A program made the translations under genes and the position numbers. A stretch of 64,000 nt of DNA from an uncultured Rhizobiaceae bacterium. Its GTDB lineage: Bacteria; Pseudomonadota; Alphaproteobacteria; Rhizobiales; Rhizobiaceae. The notes under the pieces are model-generated. The model worked only from the letters and a program-made list of their open reading frames with translations. It had not been told where the DNA came from and ran no database searches. The number at the start of each line of letters is the position of its first letter. Within the stretch, counting starts at the first letter, position 1. Below, piece after piece: positions 35,360-45,499 of this stretch. The stretch is from the NCBI GenBank assembly GCA_951813045.1, contig CATOTF010000002.1:4278001-4342000 (forward strand), in the 5' to 3' direction.

Positions 35360-36983
35360 TGATCACCGCAGCGCGAGTATCTTCTTCTTCTACTTCCACA
35401 TCCGGCTCCGGTTCGGGCTCCTTAAGATCGTCCTCGGTCACCCATCCTGCGGCAAGGCGCGCGGCCATGATCATTTCATCCGCCTGTACTCGTGATAATT
35501 CGAAACTGTCGAGAATGCCCGGATGACGAATGACTTCGCCGTCCTTACGCTCATTCCAGCCGATTAGGTCATCTGCGATACATCCGGCAAAATCTTCCAG
35601 GGTTTTAATCTCGTCTTCAGATTTTCCAAGTGTCACCATCATCGACGGGGTTATGCCCGGCACTTCACGCATATCGTCTGCTACACCGAGCTCCTTGCGT
35701 TGGTTATCCAACTGCTGTTCCTGTTTCTCCAGGTACTCGCGGGCACGGGCCTGTAGTTCACCGGCAGTCTCGTCGTCGAAACCTTCAATCATGGCGATTT
35801 CGTCTGAATCCACATAAGCGACTTCTTCGAGATCAGAGAAACCTTCCGATGCCAGAAGTTGGGCCACCATCTCGTCGACATTAAGGGCTTCGACGAATGT
35901 CTGGGTATTGGAATTAAACTCGGCCTGACGACGGCCAGACTCTTCTTCTTCCGTCAGAATATCGATATCCCAACCGGTTAATTGTGAAGCCAGGCGAACG
36001 TTTTGGCCGCGACGGCCAATAGCCAGTGACAATTGTTCGTCTGGAACAACAACTTCGATGCGCTCTTTGTCTTCATCCAAAACAACCTTTGCCACTTCGG
36101 CAGGTTGCAGGGCATTCACGATGAAACCGGCAGGTTCCTGATTCCACGGGATGATGTCAATTTTCTCACCCTGCAGTTCACCAACCACAGCCTGAACGCG
36201 CGAACCGCGCATACCAACGCAGGCGCCTACAGGATCAATGGAACTGTCATTGGAAATGACAGCAATTTTTGCGCGGGAGCCAGGATCGCGGGCGACCGAA
36301 CGAATTTCGATTACACCATCATAGATTTCAGGTACTTCCATCTGGAAGAGTTTTGCCATGAATTGCGGGTGGGTACGGGACATGAAAATCTGCGGGCCGC
36401 GTTGTTCGCGGCGAACATCGTAGATATAGCCGCGTACACGGTCACCGTATTTATAGGTCTCGCGGGGGATCAGTTCATCACGGCGGATAATCGCCTCACC
36501 CCGGCCCAGATCAACAATGACATTGCCGTATTCAACCCGTTTGACGGTGCCGTTGATGATCTCCCCGACGCGGTCCTTGAATTCTTCAAACTGACGGTCA
36601 CGCTCGGCATCGCGTACTTTTTGCACAATGACCTGTTTAGCCGATTGCGCGGCAATACGTCCAAAATCCATCGGTGGCAGGAGTTCACCAATATGGTCGC
36701 CAATTTTTGCTGCTTCGTTCTTTTTCTTGGCACCGGGCAGATCGATTTGTGTGTCATAATCCTCAACGGTTTCGACAACTTCCAACAGGCGTTGGAGTTT
36801 GATTTCACCGGTTTTTTCGTTGATGTCAGCACGAATATTGGTTTCCAGTCCATAGCGGGATTTTGCCGCTTTTTCGATCGAATCGGCCATCGCGTCGATA
36901 ACGATCTGTTTGTCGATGGATTTTTCACGTGCCACCGCATCGGCGATCTGCATGAGTTCAAGTCTATTGGCACTTACAGCCAT
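35328..36983 (-). CDS. nusA: Transcription termination/antitermination protein NusA
   Basis: 551-aa NusA: N-terminal RNA polymerase-binding domain ([37 protein letters not shown]), S1 domain, two KH domains ([54 protein letters not shown]) and helix-hairpin-helix C-terminal repeats, ending in a very acidic tail. ATG at 36983 with GGAG upstream is chosen over the longer frame to 37025. Confidence 0.98.
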   Translation of the reverse strand: MAVSANRLELMQIADAVAREKSIDKQIVIDAMADSIEKAAKSRYGLETNIRADINEKTGEIKLQRLLEVVETVEDYDTQIDLPGAKKKNEAAKIGDHIGELLPPMDFGRIAAQSAKQVIVQKVRDAERDRQFEEFKDRVGEIINGTVKRVEYGNVIVDLGRGEAIIRRDELIPRETYKYGDRVRGYIYDVRREQRGPQIFMSRTHPQFMAKLFQMEVPEIYDGVIEIRSVARDPGSRAKIAVISNDSSIDPVGACVGMRGSRVQAVVGELQGEKIDIIPWNQEPAGFIVNALQPAEVAKVVLDEDKERIEVVVPDEQLSLAIGRRGQNVRLASQLTGWDIDILTEEEESGRRQAEFNSNTQTFVEALNVDEMVAQLLASEGFSDLEEVAYVDSDEIAMIEGFDDETAGELQARAREYLEKQEQQLDNQRKELGVADDMREVPGITPSMMVTLGKSEDEIKTLEDFAGCIADDLIGWNERKDGEVIRHPGILDSFELSRVQADEMIMAARLAAGWVTEDDLKEPEPEPDVEVEEEDTRAAVINVIEDTTVTL

Positions 36984-37034
36984 GGGTCTTCTCCATAAGA
37001 TGAGTGCCGGTCCATTATCGGACACGGCATTCGA

Positions 37035-37652
37035 TTAACTGTCGTTTTCGTTCGTTCCGTCTTCTTGTCTATTATCATTCGCCTGTCGCAATGCTTTGTC
37101 ACGGCGCAGAGCTTCGCGAACCAGATCATCGGTCAAAACCAGACTGGCGCTGGCAATTGCATCAAAAGGAATGGCCGCTTCTTTTTCTTCGCCCTTGGCG
37201 GCGTTGTCGCGACGCATCAAAACCGAATCACCTTCAACAGACACAAGGTGCCCGCGAAACCTTTTGCGGCCATCCAAAAGATAGGCAGTTTCAATCTTGG
37301 CGATATGTCCGGCCCAGGTCTCGAAATCGCTGCGACGGACAAGCGGGCGGTCGATACCAGGGGACGATAATTCCAGATTGTAGGCCTGGGGAACCGGGTC
37401 TTCCACATCGAGAACGGGGGACAGGGCCTTTGAGATTGCCTCGCATTCACCAACGGACATGGTGCCATCAGGTCGTTCCGCCATGATCTGCATGGTCAAT
37501 CCGTTATGGTCGATCATACGGGCACGGACGAGGCGAAAGCCCATATCTTCGATCACCGGAGCAACAACCTCAGCAACACGGGCATCCAGCCCTTCTTCCT
37601 GCACCAGGCGGGAAGAGGCTGAAAAATCATCGATGTTTTGTGCGTCGTTCAT
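37035..37652 (-). CDS. rimP: Ribosome maturation factor RimP
   Basis: 205-aa RimP for 30S assembly: [80 protein letters not shown] is the diagnostic block. First gene of the nusA operon. A strong intrinsic terminator hairpin lies 38 bp upstream in its leader. Confidence 0.97.
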   Translation of the reverse strand: MNDAQNIDDFSASSRLVQEEGLDARVAEVVAPVIEDMGFRLVRARMIDHNGLTMQIMAERPDGTMSVGECEAISKALSPVLDVEDPVPQAYNLELSSPGIDRPLVRRSDFETWAGHIAKIETAYLLDGRKRFRGHLVSVEGDSVLMRRDNAAKGEEKEAAIPFDAIASASLVLTDDLVREALRRDKALRQANDNRQEDGTNENDS

Positions 37653-37689
37653 TCATGTATCCGGTTAAAGGCATAAGGGCTTAAGACAT

Positions 37690-37721
37690 AAAAAAGAGCG
37701 GGTTCCCGGAGGACCCACTCT
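37690..37721 (-). terminator. Leader terminator upstream of rimP
   Basis: Read on the minus strand: AGAGTGGGT ... ACCCGCTCT (9-bp stem with one wobble, loop about 9 nt) followed by a run of T residues, ending about 38 nt before the rimP start. As nothing is encoded upstream on that strand for more than 8 kb, it must lie in the rimP leader and looks like a transcription attenuator. Confidence 0.75.
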
Positions 37722-37858
37722 GACAACTGCCTGAGATTTTCTATCCATATATGGGTAATTGCATTATTTGGCAAGATAGAAGTTTATTTGGCGGTATTCG
37801 TTTTGATATGGCAGCATAATTGTCAATTCACCAATTTATCACCCGGGCGGCGCACAAT

Positions 37859-39511
37859 ATGAACCTCGATTATCTGCGACGCAATCCATTCAATTTGGAC
37901 TCTGATGCGATTTCATGGGTTGAAATGTGTTTCAATTCATTGACGCAGGATGAAAAAATAAGACAATTATTTACGCTGCAATGCCCCGGTAATGATGTGG
38001 AGATGATCAACCGTATCAAAGATTTCCGGCCTGGTGGAATAACGCGGATGATGGCGGGTAATGCAGCATCCGAGCGGGAACTCATCGCAAAATTGAATGA
38101 CGCATGTCCAACCCCGCTGCTGGTTTCCGCAGATCTTGAAGGGTCGCGGATGAGCCTGCCAAGTGGCGCTGAATGGCCCAACCCTCTCGGCCTTGCTGCT
38201 ATCGACGACATTGCGGTGACCGAAAAAGTCAGTCTGGTGATGGTGCAGGAAGCGCGGGCTGCCGGGATCAACTGGAGTTTTACGCCGGTTCTGGACATCA
38301 ACCACGCTTTTCGCAGCGCCATTGTCGCAACGCGGGGATTTGGATCGGACATTGATATCATCGAGAAACACGCCATTTGCCAGATGGAAGTGTTTCAAAA
38401 GCACGGTATCGCAGCGGCGGTCAAACATTGGCCAGGGGAAGGGTATGACGACCGTGACCAACATCTGGTGACGACAGTTATCCCCTTGTCAGTGAACGAA
38501 TGGCGTAAAACTTTTGGCAGGCTATATGAAAAGGCAATCAGCGGTGGAGCGCTGTCCGTCATGTCCGCGCATATCGCCTTTCCAGCATATATAAAAACGA
38601 ATGACAAAGACGCCGGAATAAATGCCTTTAAACCGGCGTCAATCAGCCATGAACTCACGACACAATTGTTGCGCGAGGACCTTGGTTTCAACGGTCTTAT
38701 TGTATCGGACGCAACGCCAATGGCTGGGCTCGGTTCGTGGTCGAAGCGTCAAGATTACCTGCCTGAACTGGTCAAAGCCGGTTGCGATGTCATCCTGTTT
38801 TCCGATGACCCGAATGAGGACCTGAATTATCTCAATGCCGCGTTGGAAAAAGGGCGCCTGACTTGGGACAGGGTGGATGACGCTGTGATACGTCAACTGG
38901 CCATGAAAGCGGCACTTGGATTGCATGTGCCCTCACCGGCTGTTCCCGAAGTTGATCAACAGTCCAACGCCGGATATTCAAATGTTGTCGCTCGCCGTGC
39001 GCCCACATTGGTCAAAGACGTGCAGAATAATCTACCACTGGATGCCTCTAAACACCGGCGCATACTTATCTTTTCAACGGGCGTTGTTTTCCCGTTCTTT
39101 CCCCAGCCGTTACCGTTTATATTGCCGGACCTGCTAAAAGACAGCGGGTTTGATGTCACAATTTACGAAGCCGGAATGGACGTAACGGCGACTGACTTCG
39201 ATTTCGTGCTTTATCTATTTGGGCAGGAAACCCTTTTGACCCTTGGTCGCATCAATCTGGACTGGCTGGGGCTCACCGGTGATTTCGGTGCTGCGATGAA
39301 GCGGCACTGGCATGACATTCCAACCGCGATGATATCCTTCGGATATCCCTATATGCTTTATGACGCACCACGTGCACCCACTTACATCAACGCTTATTCG
39401 ACGACTGAAACAACCCAGAGGGCAGTCCATGACCTTTTGCTTGGAAAGTGCATCTGGAACGAGATAAACCCCATCGACCCGTTTGTGGGGCTTGAAGATG
39501 CAAGATATTAG
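37859..39511 (+). CDS. Glycoside hydrolase family 3 protein (NagZ-like)
   Basis: Cytoplasmic GH3 enzyme, 550 aa. The N-terminal TIM barrel carries LLVSADLEGSRM, the GH3 loop KHWPGEGYDDRDQH (the NagZ-type Asp/His catalytic dyad) and the nucleophile Asp in GLIVSDATPM. A C-terminal domain of about 180 aa follows, as in two-domain beta-N-acetylhexosaminidases. It probably removes N-acetylglucosamine-like residues. The frame extends to a TTG at 37820; the ATG at 37859 is preferred. No signal peptide. Followed by a dehydrogenase and a Tct transporter, possibly one catabolic unit. Confidence 0.88.
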   Translation: MNLDYLRRNPFNLDSDAISWVEMCFNSLTQDEKIRQLFTLQCPGNDVEMINRIKDFRPGGITRMMAGNAASERELIAKLNDACPTPLLVSADLEGSRMSLPSGAEWPNPLGLAAIDDIAVTEKVSLVMVQEARAAGINWSFTPVLDINHAFRSAIVATRGFGSDIDIIEKHAICQMEVFQKHGIAAAVKHWPGEGYDDRDQHLVTTVIPLSVNEWRKTFGRLYEKAISGGALSVMSAHIAFPAYIKTNDKDAGINAFKPASISHELTTQLLREDLGFNGLIVSDATPMAGLGSWSKRQDYLPELVKAGCDVILFSDDPNEDLNYLNAALEKGRLTWDRVDDAVIRQLAMKAALGLHVPSPAVPEVDQQSNAGYSNVVARRAPTLVKDVQNNLPLDASKHRRILIFSTGVVFPFFPQPLPFILPDLLKDSGFDVTIYEAGMDVTATDFDFVLYLFGQETLLTLGRINLDWLGLTGDFGAAMKRHWHDIPTAMISFGYPYMLYDAPRAPTYINAYSTTETTQRAVHDLLLGKCIWNEINPIDPFVGLEDARY

Positions 39512-39552
39512 ATTATCACGATGATCCAGCGACAAAGAATCGGAAGAATTAC

Positions 39553-40467
39553 ATGAAAACTGTTGGCATAGTGGGTATGGGAGACATGGGGTCAGGGTTG
39601 GCGAAAAACCTGATCAAGGCCGGGTTCACCGTGCGCGGGTTTGATCTCAAACCGGACCGCATGAAAGATTTTGTCGAGATGGGGGGCGTCGCCTGCGCAT
39701 CTTCGGCGGATGTTGGTCAAGGGGCGGAAGCCGCCTTCATCATGGTAATGAACGGTGGTGAAGTGAACGAGGTTATCTTTGGTCAGGATGGCCCACCACT
39801 CAACTCAACTGGTGGTCTGACATCGACTATGGACAAAGGTACCGCCATTATCCTCAGCGCCACCATCAAACCAACCGAAGCGCGGCAATTGGGGGCAGAC
39901 CTTTTCAATTCGGGGTTGCATCTGATCGACACGCCGGTCAGCGGTGGCCGCCCCGGTGCCCATGGCGGCACACTAACACTCATGGCCGCCGGCACCGATG
40001 ACGCCATGGCCTATGCAAATGACGCCCTTGAAGCCGTCAGCGGCACAATCCACCGGGTGGGCACCGAAATCGGCATGGGGCAAACCGTGAAAGCCTGTCT
40101 GCAATCCCTGATTGGTTCGATCTTTACCGGTGCCTATGAAGCAACCGCCTTGGCGGCCAAGGCTGGTGTTCCCGGTCAGGTTCTCCACGATGTTTTTTCG
40201 ACGTCCGCTGCCGGATGCGGCATTACAAATGCGTCGGTATCCACCGTGATGAACAGGACATTTGAAAAGACCGGCAGCCACATCAACACGATGCATAAAG
40301 ACCTGACCATCGCGCTGGACATGGCAATGGAACTGGGTGTGCCCTTGTTTACCGCCTCAACAGCCATGCAATTATTTCAGGCCGGGCGGACGCGCCACCC
40401 CGATGGGGACAATCAGGCCGTTGCCAAAATAACAGAAGAGATTGTCGGGGCCGAGCTGCACAAATAA
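39553..40467 (+). CDS. Beta-hydroxyacid dehydrogenase (3-hydroxyisobutyrate/tartronate semialdehyde reductase family)
   Basis: 304-aa NAD(P)-dependent enzyme. Rossmann motif VGIVGMGDMGSGLAKNLIKAG, substrate motif IDTPVSGGRPGAHGGTLTLMAAG and catalytic lysine in GQTVKACLQSLIG. Acts on a 3-hydroxyacid such as glycerate, threonate or hydroxyisobutyrate; the exact substrate is not readable. GGAAG precedes the ATG. It lies 41 bp after the GH3 gene. Confidence 0.9.
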   Translation: MKTVGIVGMGDMGSGLAKNLIKAGFTVRGFDLKPDRMKDFVEMGGVACASSADVGQGAEAAFIMVMNGGEVNEVIFGQDGPPLNSTGGLTSTMDKGTAIILSATIKPTEARQLGADLFNSGLHLIDTPVSGGRPGAHGGTLTLMAAGTDDAMAYANDALEAVSGTIHRVGTEIGMGQTVKACLQSLIGSIFTGAYEATALAAKAGVPGQVLHDVFSTSAAGCGITNASVSTVMNRTFEKTGSHINTMHKDLTIALDMAMELGVPLFTASTAMQLFQAGRTRHPDGDNQAVAKITEEIVGAELHK

Positions 40468-40811
40468 CCGGATTAAAGCATCACCCGTCGGGCCAGCTTT
40501 ATCTTCCTAAACTTGAGAATGTCGAAGCAGTATTTCTGTCTTTTGGGTGGTGGCTCACCTTGAAACAACTCGTAAAACCCATGGCATAACTTCCCTTAAT
40601 TCGCACCAAAACGGTAAGCGGTGTCAGCTTCTCAACATGGGGATGTGGAACTCCGGAAATAGCTCGGTGCTTTTGCTATGACTAACCCGTGCGAAATACA
40701 CTGGCATGTCTTGATGTGCGTGGAATAGAAGTTGATTGACAGAAATTATTTAACATGACAAGTTTTAAGAAAAAGACTGTGTGACTTATGAACGGATAAA
40801 GGGAGAAAATA
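40468..40811. other. Promoter-containing gap before tctC
   Basis: 344 bp. TTGACA (near 40736) upstream of an AT-rich stretch is a plausible -35 element for the tct genes; the -10 is not clear. Nothing else recognised. Confidence 0.35.
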
Positions 40812-41756
40812 ATGTCCATTCTTACGAAATCACTATTAGCCGCCGGGCTTACAGTATCTGCAATGACCGGTGTGGCTTATGCCGAATACCCGGAAAAACC
40901 GGTTCAGTTTATCGTGCCATGGCCTCCAGGTGATCTGGAAGACGTGCTGACGCGGATGATCGCGGAAGATTTCCAAAAGGAATACGGCGTTGCAGCAGCG
41001 GTCGTGAATAAGCCAGGTGGCGGTGGTGGCCCGTTCCCGGGTGCGATCGAGGTCGCCAAGGCGCCTGCGGATGGTTACACCATCGGTTCCTTCATTATCG
41101 CCATTCCGGTTGTTGGCCCAAATATTGGTATACCGGAATTGAACCCGGATCCATTCGTGCCGCTCGGCAATTTCCTGACCTATCCGTTCGTCATCGCGAC
41201 CGGCAAAGACGCGCCTTATAGCGATATGGCTGGTCTCGCCAAACACGCAAAAAGCAATGATGTCGTGCTCGGCCATTTTGGTGCGCCACTGGTACCGACC
41301 AAAGTGACATTGGGTCTTGCAAAAGAAATGGGTTTCTCATTCGCATCGGACGCAGCGTTCGACGTTCTGGATTGTAACTCGCTGGCTTCCGGCGACGTGG
41401 ATGTCATCAATACAACTGTCCAGTTGATCCTGCCATGTTTGAAAGACGTTAAGGTGCTGGCGTCTGTTGGTTCTGAACGTATTTCACTGACACCTGACGT
41501 ACCAACAGTTGCAGAACTGGCACCTGATCTGAACGTGGCCTTGTGGAACGGCCTTTTTGTCCACAAGGACACACCGCAGGATGTGCGAAATAAGATCATC
41601 GCCGTAGCCAAAAAGACTGTTGCTTCCGAGCGGGCTCAAAAGCTTGCCAAAGATACCGGCGCTTCGGTTTATTGGCAAAATGCCAAGGATGTTGAAGCAC
41701 TGATCAAGTCTGATATCTCCACACTGGCCCATATTGGTAAAGTGCTGGAAAAATAG
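40812..41756 (+). CDS. tctC: Tripartite tricarboxylate transporter substrate-binding protein
   Basis: 314-aa periplasmic binding protein of the TctC/Bug family: signal peptide ending GVAYA-EYPEKPVQFIVPWPPG, family motifs VVNKPGGGG and ADGYTIGSF, and TPDVPTVAEL. It captures a carboxylate and delivers it to TctAB. AGGGAG lies just before the ATG. The ligand cannot be assigned; Bug proteins bind many mono-, di- and tricarboxylates. Confidence 0.93.
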   Translation: MSILTKSLLAAGLTVSAMTGVAYAEYPEKPVQFIVPWPPGDLEDVLTRMIAEDFQKEYGVAAAVVNKPGGGGGPFPGAIEVAKAPADGYTIGSFIIAIPVVGPNIGIPELNPDPFVPLGNFLTYPFVIATGKDAPYSDMAGLAKHAKSNDVVLGHFGAPLVPTKVTLGLAKEMGFSFASDAAFDVLDCNSLASGDVDVINTTVQLILPCLKDVKVLASVGSERISLTPDVPTVAELAPDLNVALWNGLFVHKDTPQDVRNKIIAVAKKTVASERAQKLAKDTGASVYWQNAKDVEALIKSDISTLAHIGKVLEK

Positions 41757-41834
41757 ACTGAAACTGGATTTAAATTCAGCGGCCCGTGCGCATAGTTTAG
41801 TCGCTGTGCGCGCGGGTTCATTCATGAGAACCGG

Positions 41835-42374
41835 ATGTCACGCGCGAAAACACTTCAATCCCTGTTCAAACGTTATCGTCGCCCCGGTGACTTGGTGTTC
41901 GCGTGGTTTATCCTAGCCCTGTCGGTCTTTCTGCTGACGCAAATATTTCAACAAACTGATTTTAAGAACAGCGGAAAACTTGTCGCACAACCGCGCTTCT
42001 GGCCGGCGGTTTCCCTGATCGGCATGACTGGATTTGCAGCGCTTCACCTATTCGGATCGGCTCTGTCTGAACGCATCGAGGGGCGCTGGAAAGAGGTTCT
42101 CTTATGGGGTTCCGCTTTTGAGTATGCCGGTTGGTTCATCGCCTATGCGATGAGCGTTCCCATTATCGGATATTTACCGGCAACACTGATAGTCGCTGTG
42201 GCGTTAACATTACGGGCAGGTTTTAGAAGCCGTACCGCTTTCATATCTGCAGCGTCTGCAGCCTTATTTATCGTTCTTCTTTTTAAAACATTCCTGCAGG
42301 TGAAACTGCCTTCCGGTCAAATCTATGAAGCATTGCCGGATGGGTTACGGCAAATCATGCTGAACTATTTTTGA
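41835..42374 (+). CDS. tctB: Tripartite tricarboxylate transporter small membrane subunit
   Basis: 179-aa membrane protein with about four hydrophobic helices (LVFAWFILALSVFLLTQIFQQ, FWPAVSLIGMTGFAALHLF, IAYAMSVPIIGYLPATLIVAVALTL, FISAASAALFIVLLFKTFL), the TctB pattern. Lies between tctC and tctA, as required for the transporter. Confidence 0.9.
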   Translation: MSRAKTLQSLFKRYRRPGDLVFAWFILALSVFLLTQIFQQTDFKNSGKLVAQPRFWPAVSLIGMTGFAALHLFGSALSERIEGRWKEVLLWGSAFEYAGWFIAYAMSVPIIGYLPATLIVAVALTLRAGFRSRTAFISAASAALFIVLLFKTFLQVKLPSGQIYEALPDGLRQIMLNYF

Positions 42375-42386
42375 TCGGAGCTGGTG

Positions 42387-43904
42387 ATGGAAAATCTGAT
42401 CGCCGGTGCAGTAATGTTGGCCCGATGGGATGTGTTGGTTGCACTGCTTGTTGGCTCCATCGGCGGTGTCATTATCGGCGCGATCCCCGGTGTCGGCGCA
42501 GCGGTTGCAATTGCAATTCTTCTCCCGGCGACATTCTCGCTCGATCCAATTGTTGGCCTGACCATGCTGTTGGGCATCTACGGCTCGTCCATGTATGGCG
42601 GGGCTATTCCGGCGGTCTTGATCAACACTCCGGGAACGGCGGTAAATGCGCTGACGTCCTATGACGGTTATCCGATGACACAGCGAGGCGAGGCAACGCG
42701 CGCCGTCTCGCTGGCCTATAGCGCATCATTTTGGGGTGGGATATTCGGCATCCTTTGCCTCATTCTTTTGTCTCCCGTATTGGCCCTGATCGCTCCCATG
42801 TTCGGCAGTCGGGAAATTTTTCTAGCCGCCGTATTGGGTATCATATTGGTGATCCTGGCCCACAGGGGACAGATATTTGCGGCGGGCATGTTGGCGATGT
42901 TCGGAATATTCCTGCAAACCGTGGGGTTGGACCCGGTTACTTATACCCACCGCTATACCTTTGGCTTTTCTTTCCTCACGTCGGGTATTGACCTGATCGT
43001 TGTTGTGCTGGGTCTCTTCGCTCTCAGCCAATCGTTCTTTTTGTTGACCGCACCCAATTCCAGCCCTGATGCAAAGCCCGTAACGGGCCGTTTGACCGCC
43101 GGTTTCAAAGAGGTGTTTAAACATAAGCGCGTGGCTACAGTAGCTTCCGGCCTCGGAGTGGTTCTGGGCATGATCCCCGGCACCGGGGAATTTACGGCCC
43201 AATTCATGAGCTACACCTATGCGCAAAAAACCTCGAAAAATCCGGACGATTTCGGCAAGGGTTCACCCGAAGGCCTGATCGCCTCGGAAGCGGCCAACAA
43301 CGCGGTTCCACCTGCCGCGATGATCCCCTTGTTGGCGCTTGGCATTCCAGGCGAAGCGCTGACCGCGATGATGTTATCCGTGTTTTATGTCCACAATGTT
43401 ATCCCCGGCCCGCAATTGTTCCAGAACAATATTGATCTGGTCTACGGGCTATATCTGGCGTTGATCCTGCTCAACATTATCGTGGTGGCTTTTCTTCTGG
43501 TTTCCACCAATCTGATGACCAAAGTAATCCGAATTCCCACTCGTTTTCTGGGAGTCATGATTTTGATACTGGCGCTGGTTGGCGTTTATTCGCTGCGCAA
43601 TTCGCTGACCGATTGTATGATTGCATCCGGGTTTGGCGTGTTGGGGCTCGTCTTGAAACGGCTTAACTTACCCATCGTGCCCATCATTCTCGGCATGGTT
43701 TTGGGGGGAATCATGGAAGTGAAATTACGCTCCGCCATGCCGCGCCTGAAAACGCCACTCGATATGATCGACCGGCCCATTTCTTTCATTATCTTTGTCA
43801 TGATTGTCCTCGTTTTGACGCTCCATATCCGCACTTTGATCAAAGAATACAGGGCGCATCAAAAAGACGAAGACCACGATATTCACGAAACACAACAGGG
43901 CTAA
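42387..43904 (+). CDS. tctA: Tripartite tricarboxylate transporter large membrane subunit
   Basis: 505-aa polytopic permease. TctA hallmarks: GSIGGVIIGAIPGVGAAVAIAILLPATF, YGSSMYGGAIPAVLINTPGTAVNALTSYDGYPM, and MIPGTGEFTAQFMSY / ALGIPGEALTAMML in the second half. GGAG six bases before ATG 42387; an in-frame GTG at 42384 is also possible. One base separates its stop from the next gene. Confidence 0.95.
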   Translation: MENLIAGAVMLARWDVLVALLVGSIGGVIIGAIPGVGAAVAIAILLPATFSLDPIVGLTMLLGIYGSSMYGGAIPAVLINTPGTAVNALTSYDGYPMTQRGEATRAVSLAYSASFWGGIFGILCLILLSPVLALIAPMFGSREIFLAAVLGIILVILAHRGQIFAAGMLAMFGIFLQTVGLDPVTYTHRYTFGFSFLTSGIDLIVVVLGLFALSQSFFLLTAPNSSPDAKPVTGRLTAGFKEVFKHKRVATVASGLGVVLGMIPGTGEFTAQFMSYTYAQKTSKNPDDFGKGSPEGLIASEAANNAVPPAAMIPLLALGIPGEALTAMMLSVFYVHNVIPGPQLFQNNIDLVYGLYLALILLNIIVVAFLLVSTNLMTKVIRIPTRFLGVMILILALVGVYSLRNSLTDCMIASGFGVLGLVLKRLNLPIVPIILGMVLGGIMEVKLRSAMPRLKTPLDMIDRPISFIIFVMIVLVLTLHIRTLIKEYRAHQKDEDHDIHETQQG

Positions 43905-43905
43905 C

Positions 43906-45393
43906 ATGATGGATCAGAGCAAAATTGACACGTTGCGCGCGCAAAACGTCACCCCTCGTTCCCACCTGATCGATGGCAAGCCTGTTACCGCATCCAGTGG
44001 TGGGTTGATGGATGTCCTCTCCCCCATCAACGGGCAGATTTTGACCAGCGTGGCGAAAGGAACCGCTGCTGATATGGATACGGCCATCGCATCCGCGCGG
44101 GCGGCATTTGAAGACAGGCGCTGGGCGGGACAGCCACCTGCTGAGCGCAAAAAGGTCATGATGAAATGGGCGGATCTGATCGAGGCCAACGCTTTGGAAC
44201 TGGCCGTACTGGGTGTTCGGGATAATGGCACCGAGATCGGTATGGCGATCAAGGCGGAACCGGGTTCCGCTGCGGGAACCATCCGTTATTACGCCGAGGC
44301 GCTGGACAAGATTTACGGTGAAATCGCTCCAACATCCGATGATGTTCTGGGCATGATTCACAAGGAACCCGTCGGTGTTGTAGGCGCGATCATCCCGTGG
44401 AATTTCCCGCTGATGATCGGTGCGTGGAAACTGGGGCCTGCATTGGCGATGGGCAATTCGGTGGTACTAAAACCGTCCGAAACCGCGTCCTTATCGCTTT
44501 TGCGTATGGCGGAACTGGCGCTAGAGGCGGGCCTGCCACCGGGCGTATTCAATATCGTCTTCGGTGAAGGCGCAGTGGTCGGCGAGGCCATGGGCCTTTC
44601 GATGGATGTCGACACTTTGGTCTTCACCGGTTCCGGCGCAACCGGTCGCCGTTTGATGGAATATTCCGCCCGTTCCAACATGAAACGGGTCTATCTCGAA
44701 CTGGGAGGAAAGTCCCCCAATATCGTATTTGCGGATGCGCCCAATCTGGACGAGGCCGCGAAAGTAGCAGCCGCAGGGATTTTCCGAAATTCGGGACAGG
44801 TCTGCGTCGCGGGTTCGCGCCTGTTGGTCGAAGCATCCATCCACGATAATTTTGTTGCAGCCGTTGCAAAAGCGACCCGAGCAATGCGCGTGGGTGATCC
44901 GCTTGATCTGAACACCCATATCGGTGCGGTGAATTCAGAAACGCAACTGTTGCAAAACCTCGATTTCGTAAAAACCGCACAATCCGAAGGTGGTGAAATT
45001 GTAACGGGGGGCGACCGCATATTGGCGGACACCGGTGGCTATTACATGGAGCCGACAATCGTCACAGGCGTAACGCCGCAGGCCACATTATCTCGAAAGG
45101 AAGTCTTTGGCCCGGTTCTGGGCGTAACACCATTTGAGACTGACGATGAAGCCATCTGCATTGCCAATTCAACAGACTATGGTCTTGCAGGTGCCGTGTG
45201 GACCTCTAATCTATCCCGCGCCCACAAGATGATACGCGCCGTTCGAACCGGCGTCATGCATGTGAACACCTATGGTGGTGCCGACGGCACTGTACCGCTT
45301 GGTGGCGTCGGCCAATCGGGCAACGGCAGCGATAAATCCCTCCACGCAATCGATAAATATATCGATTTGAAAACGGCGTGGATTAAACTTTGA
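43906..45393 (+). CDS. NAD(P)-dependent aldehyde dehydrogenase
   Basis: 495-aa aldehyde dehydrogenase: IIPWNFPLMIGAWKLGPALAMGN, FTGSGATGR, LELGGKSPNIVF (general base Glu) and nucleophile Cys in NSGQVCVAGSR; EVFGPVLGVTPF near the end. Starts directly after tctA (ATGATG), so it is part of the tct operon and probably oxidises an aldehyde arising from the imported carboxylate. Substrate class resembles gamma-glutamyl-gamma-aminobutyraldehyde/betaine-type enzymes; not certain. Confidence 0.92.
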   Translation: MMDQSKIDTLRAQNVTPRSHLIDGKPVTASSGGLMDVLSPINGQILTSVAKGTAADMDTAIASARAAFEDRRWAGQPPAERKKVMMKWADLIEANALELAVLGVRDNGTEIGMAIKAEPGSAAGTIRYYAEALDKIYGEIAPTSDDVLGMIHKEPVGVVGAIIPWNFPLMIGAWKLGPALAMGNSVVLKPSETASLSLLRMAELALEAGLPPGVFNIVFGEGAVVGEAMGLSMDVDTLVFTGSGATGRRLMEYSARSNMKRVYLELGGKSPNIVFADAPNLDEAAKVAAAGIFRNSGQVCVAGSRLLVEASIHDNFVAAVAKATRAMRVGDPLDLNTHIGAVNSETQLLQNLDFVKTAQSEGGEIVTGGDRILADTGGYYMEPTIVTGVTPQATLSRKEVFGPVLGVTPFETDDEAICIANSTDYGLAGAVWTSNLSRAHKMIRAVRTGVMHVNTYGGADGTVPLGGVGQSGNGSDKSLHAIDKYIDLKTAWIKL

Positions 45394-45499
45394 CTATTGC
45401 AGGCTTGGATGCCCAAGATACTCAACCTGTGTTCATGTGACGCGAACTGGTTTTGCTGCTAGGGTTGAAATTGGTACAGAAAACATGTGGTAACAGGCA

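Noticed and set aside
36033-36998. 321-aa plus-strand open frame opposite nusA
   Set aside because: Fully antisense to well-conserved nusA; no family resemblance and no ribosome-binding site.
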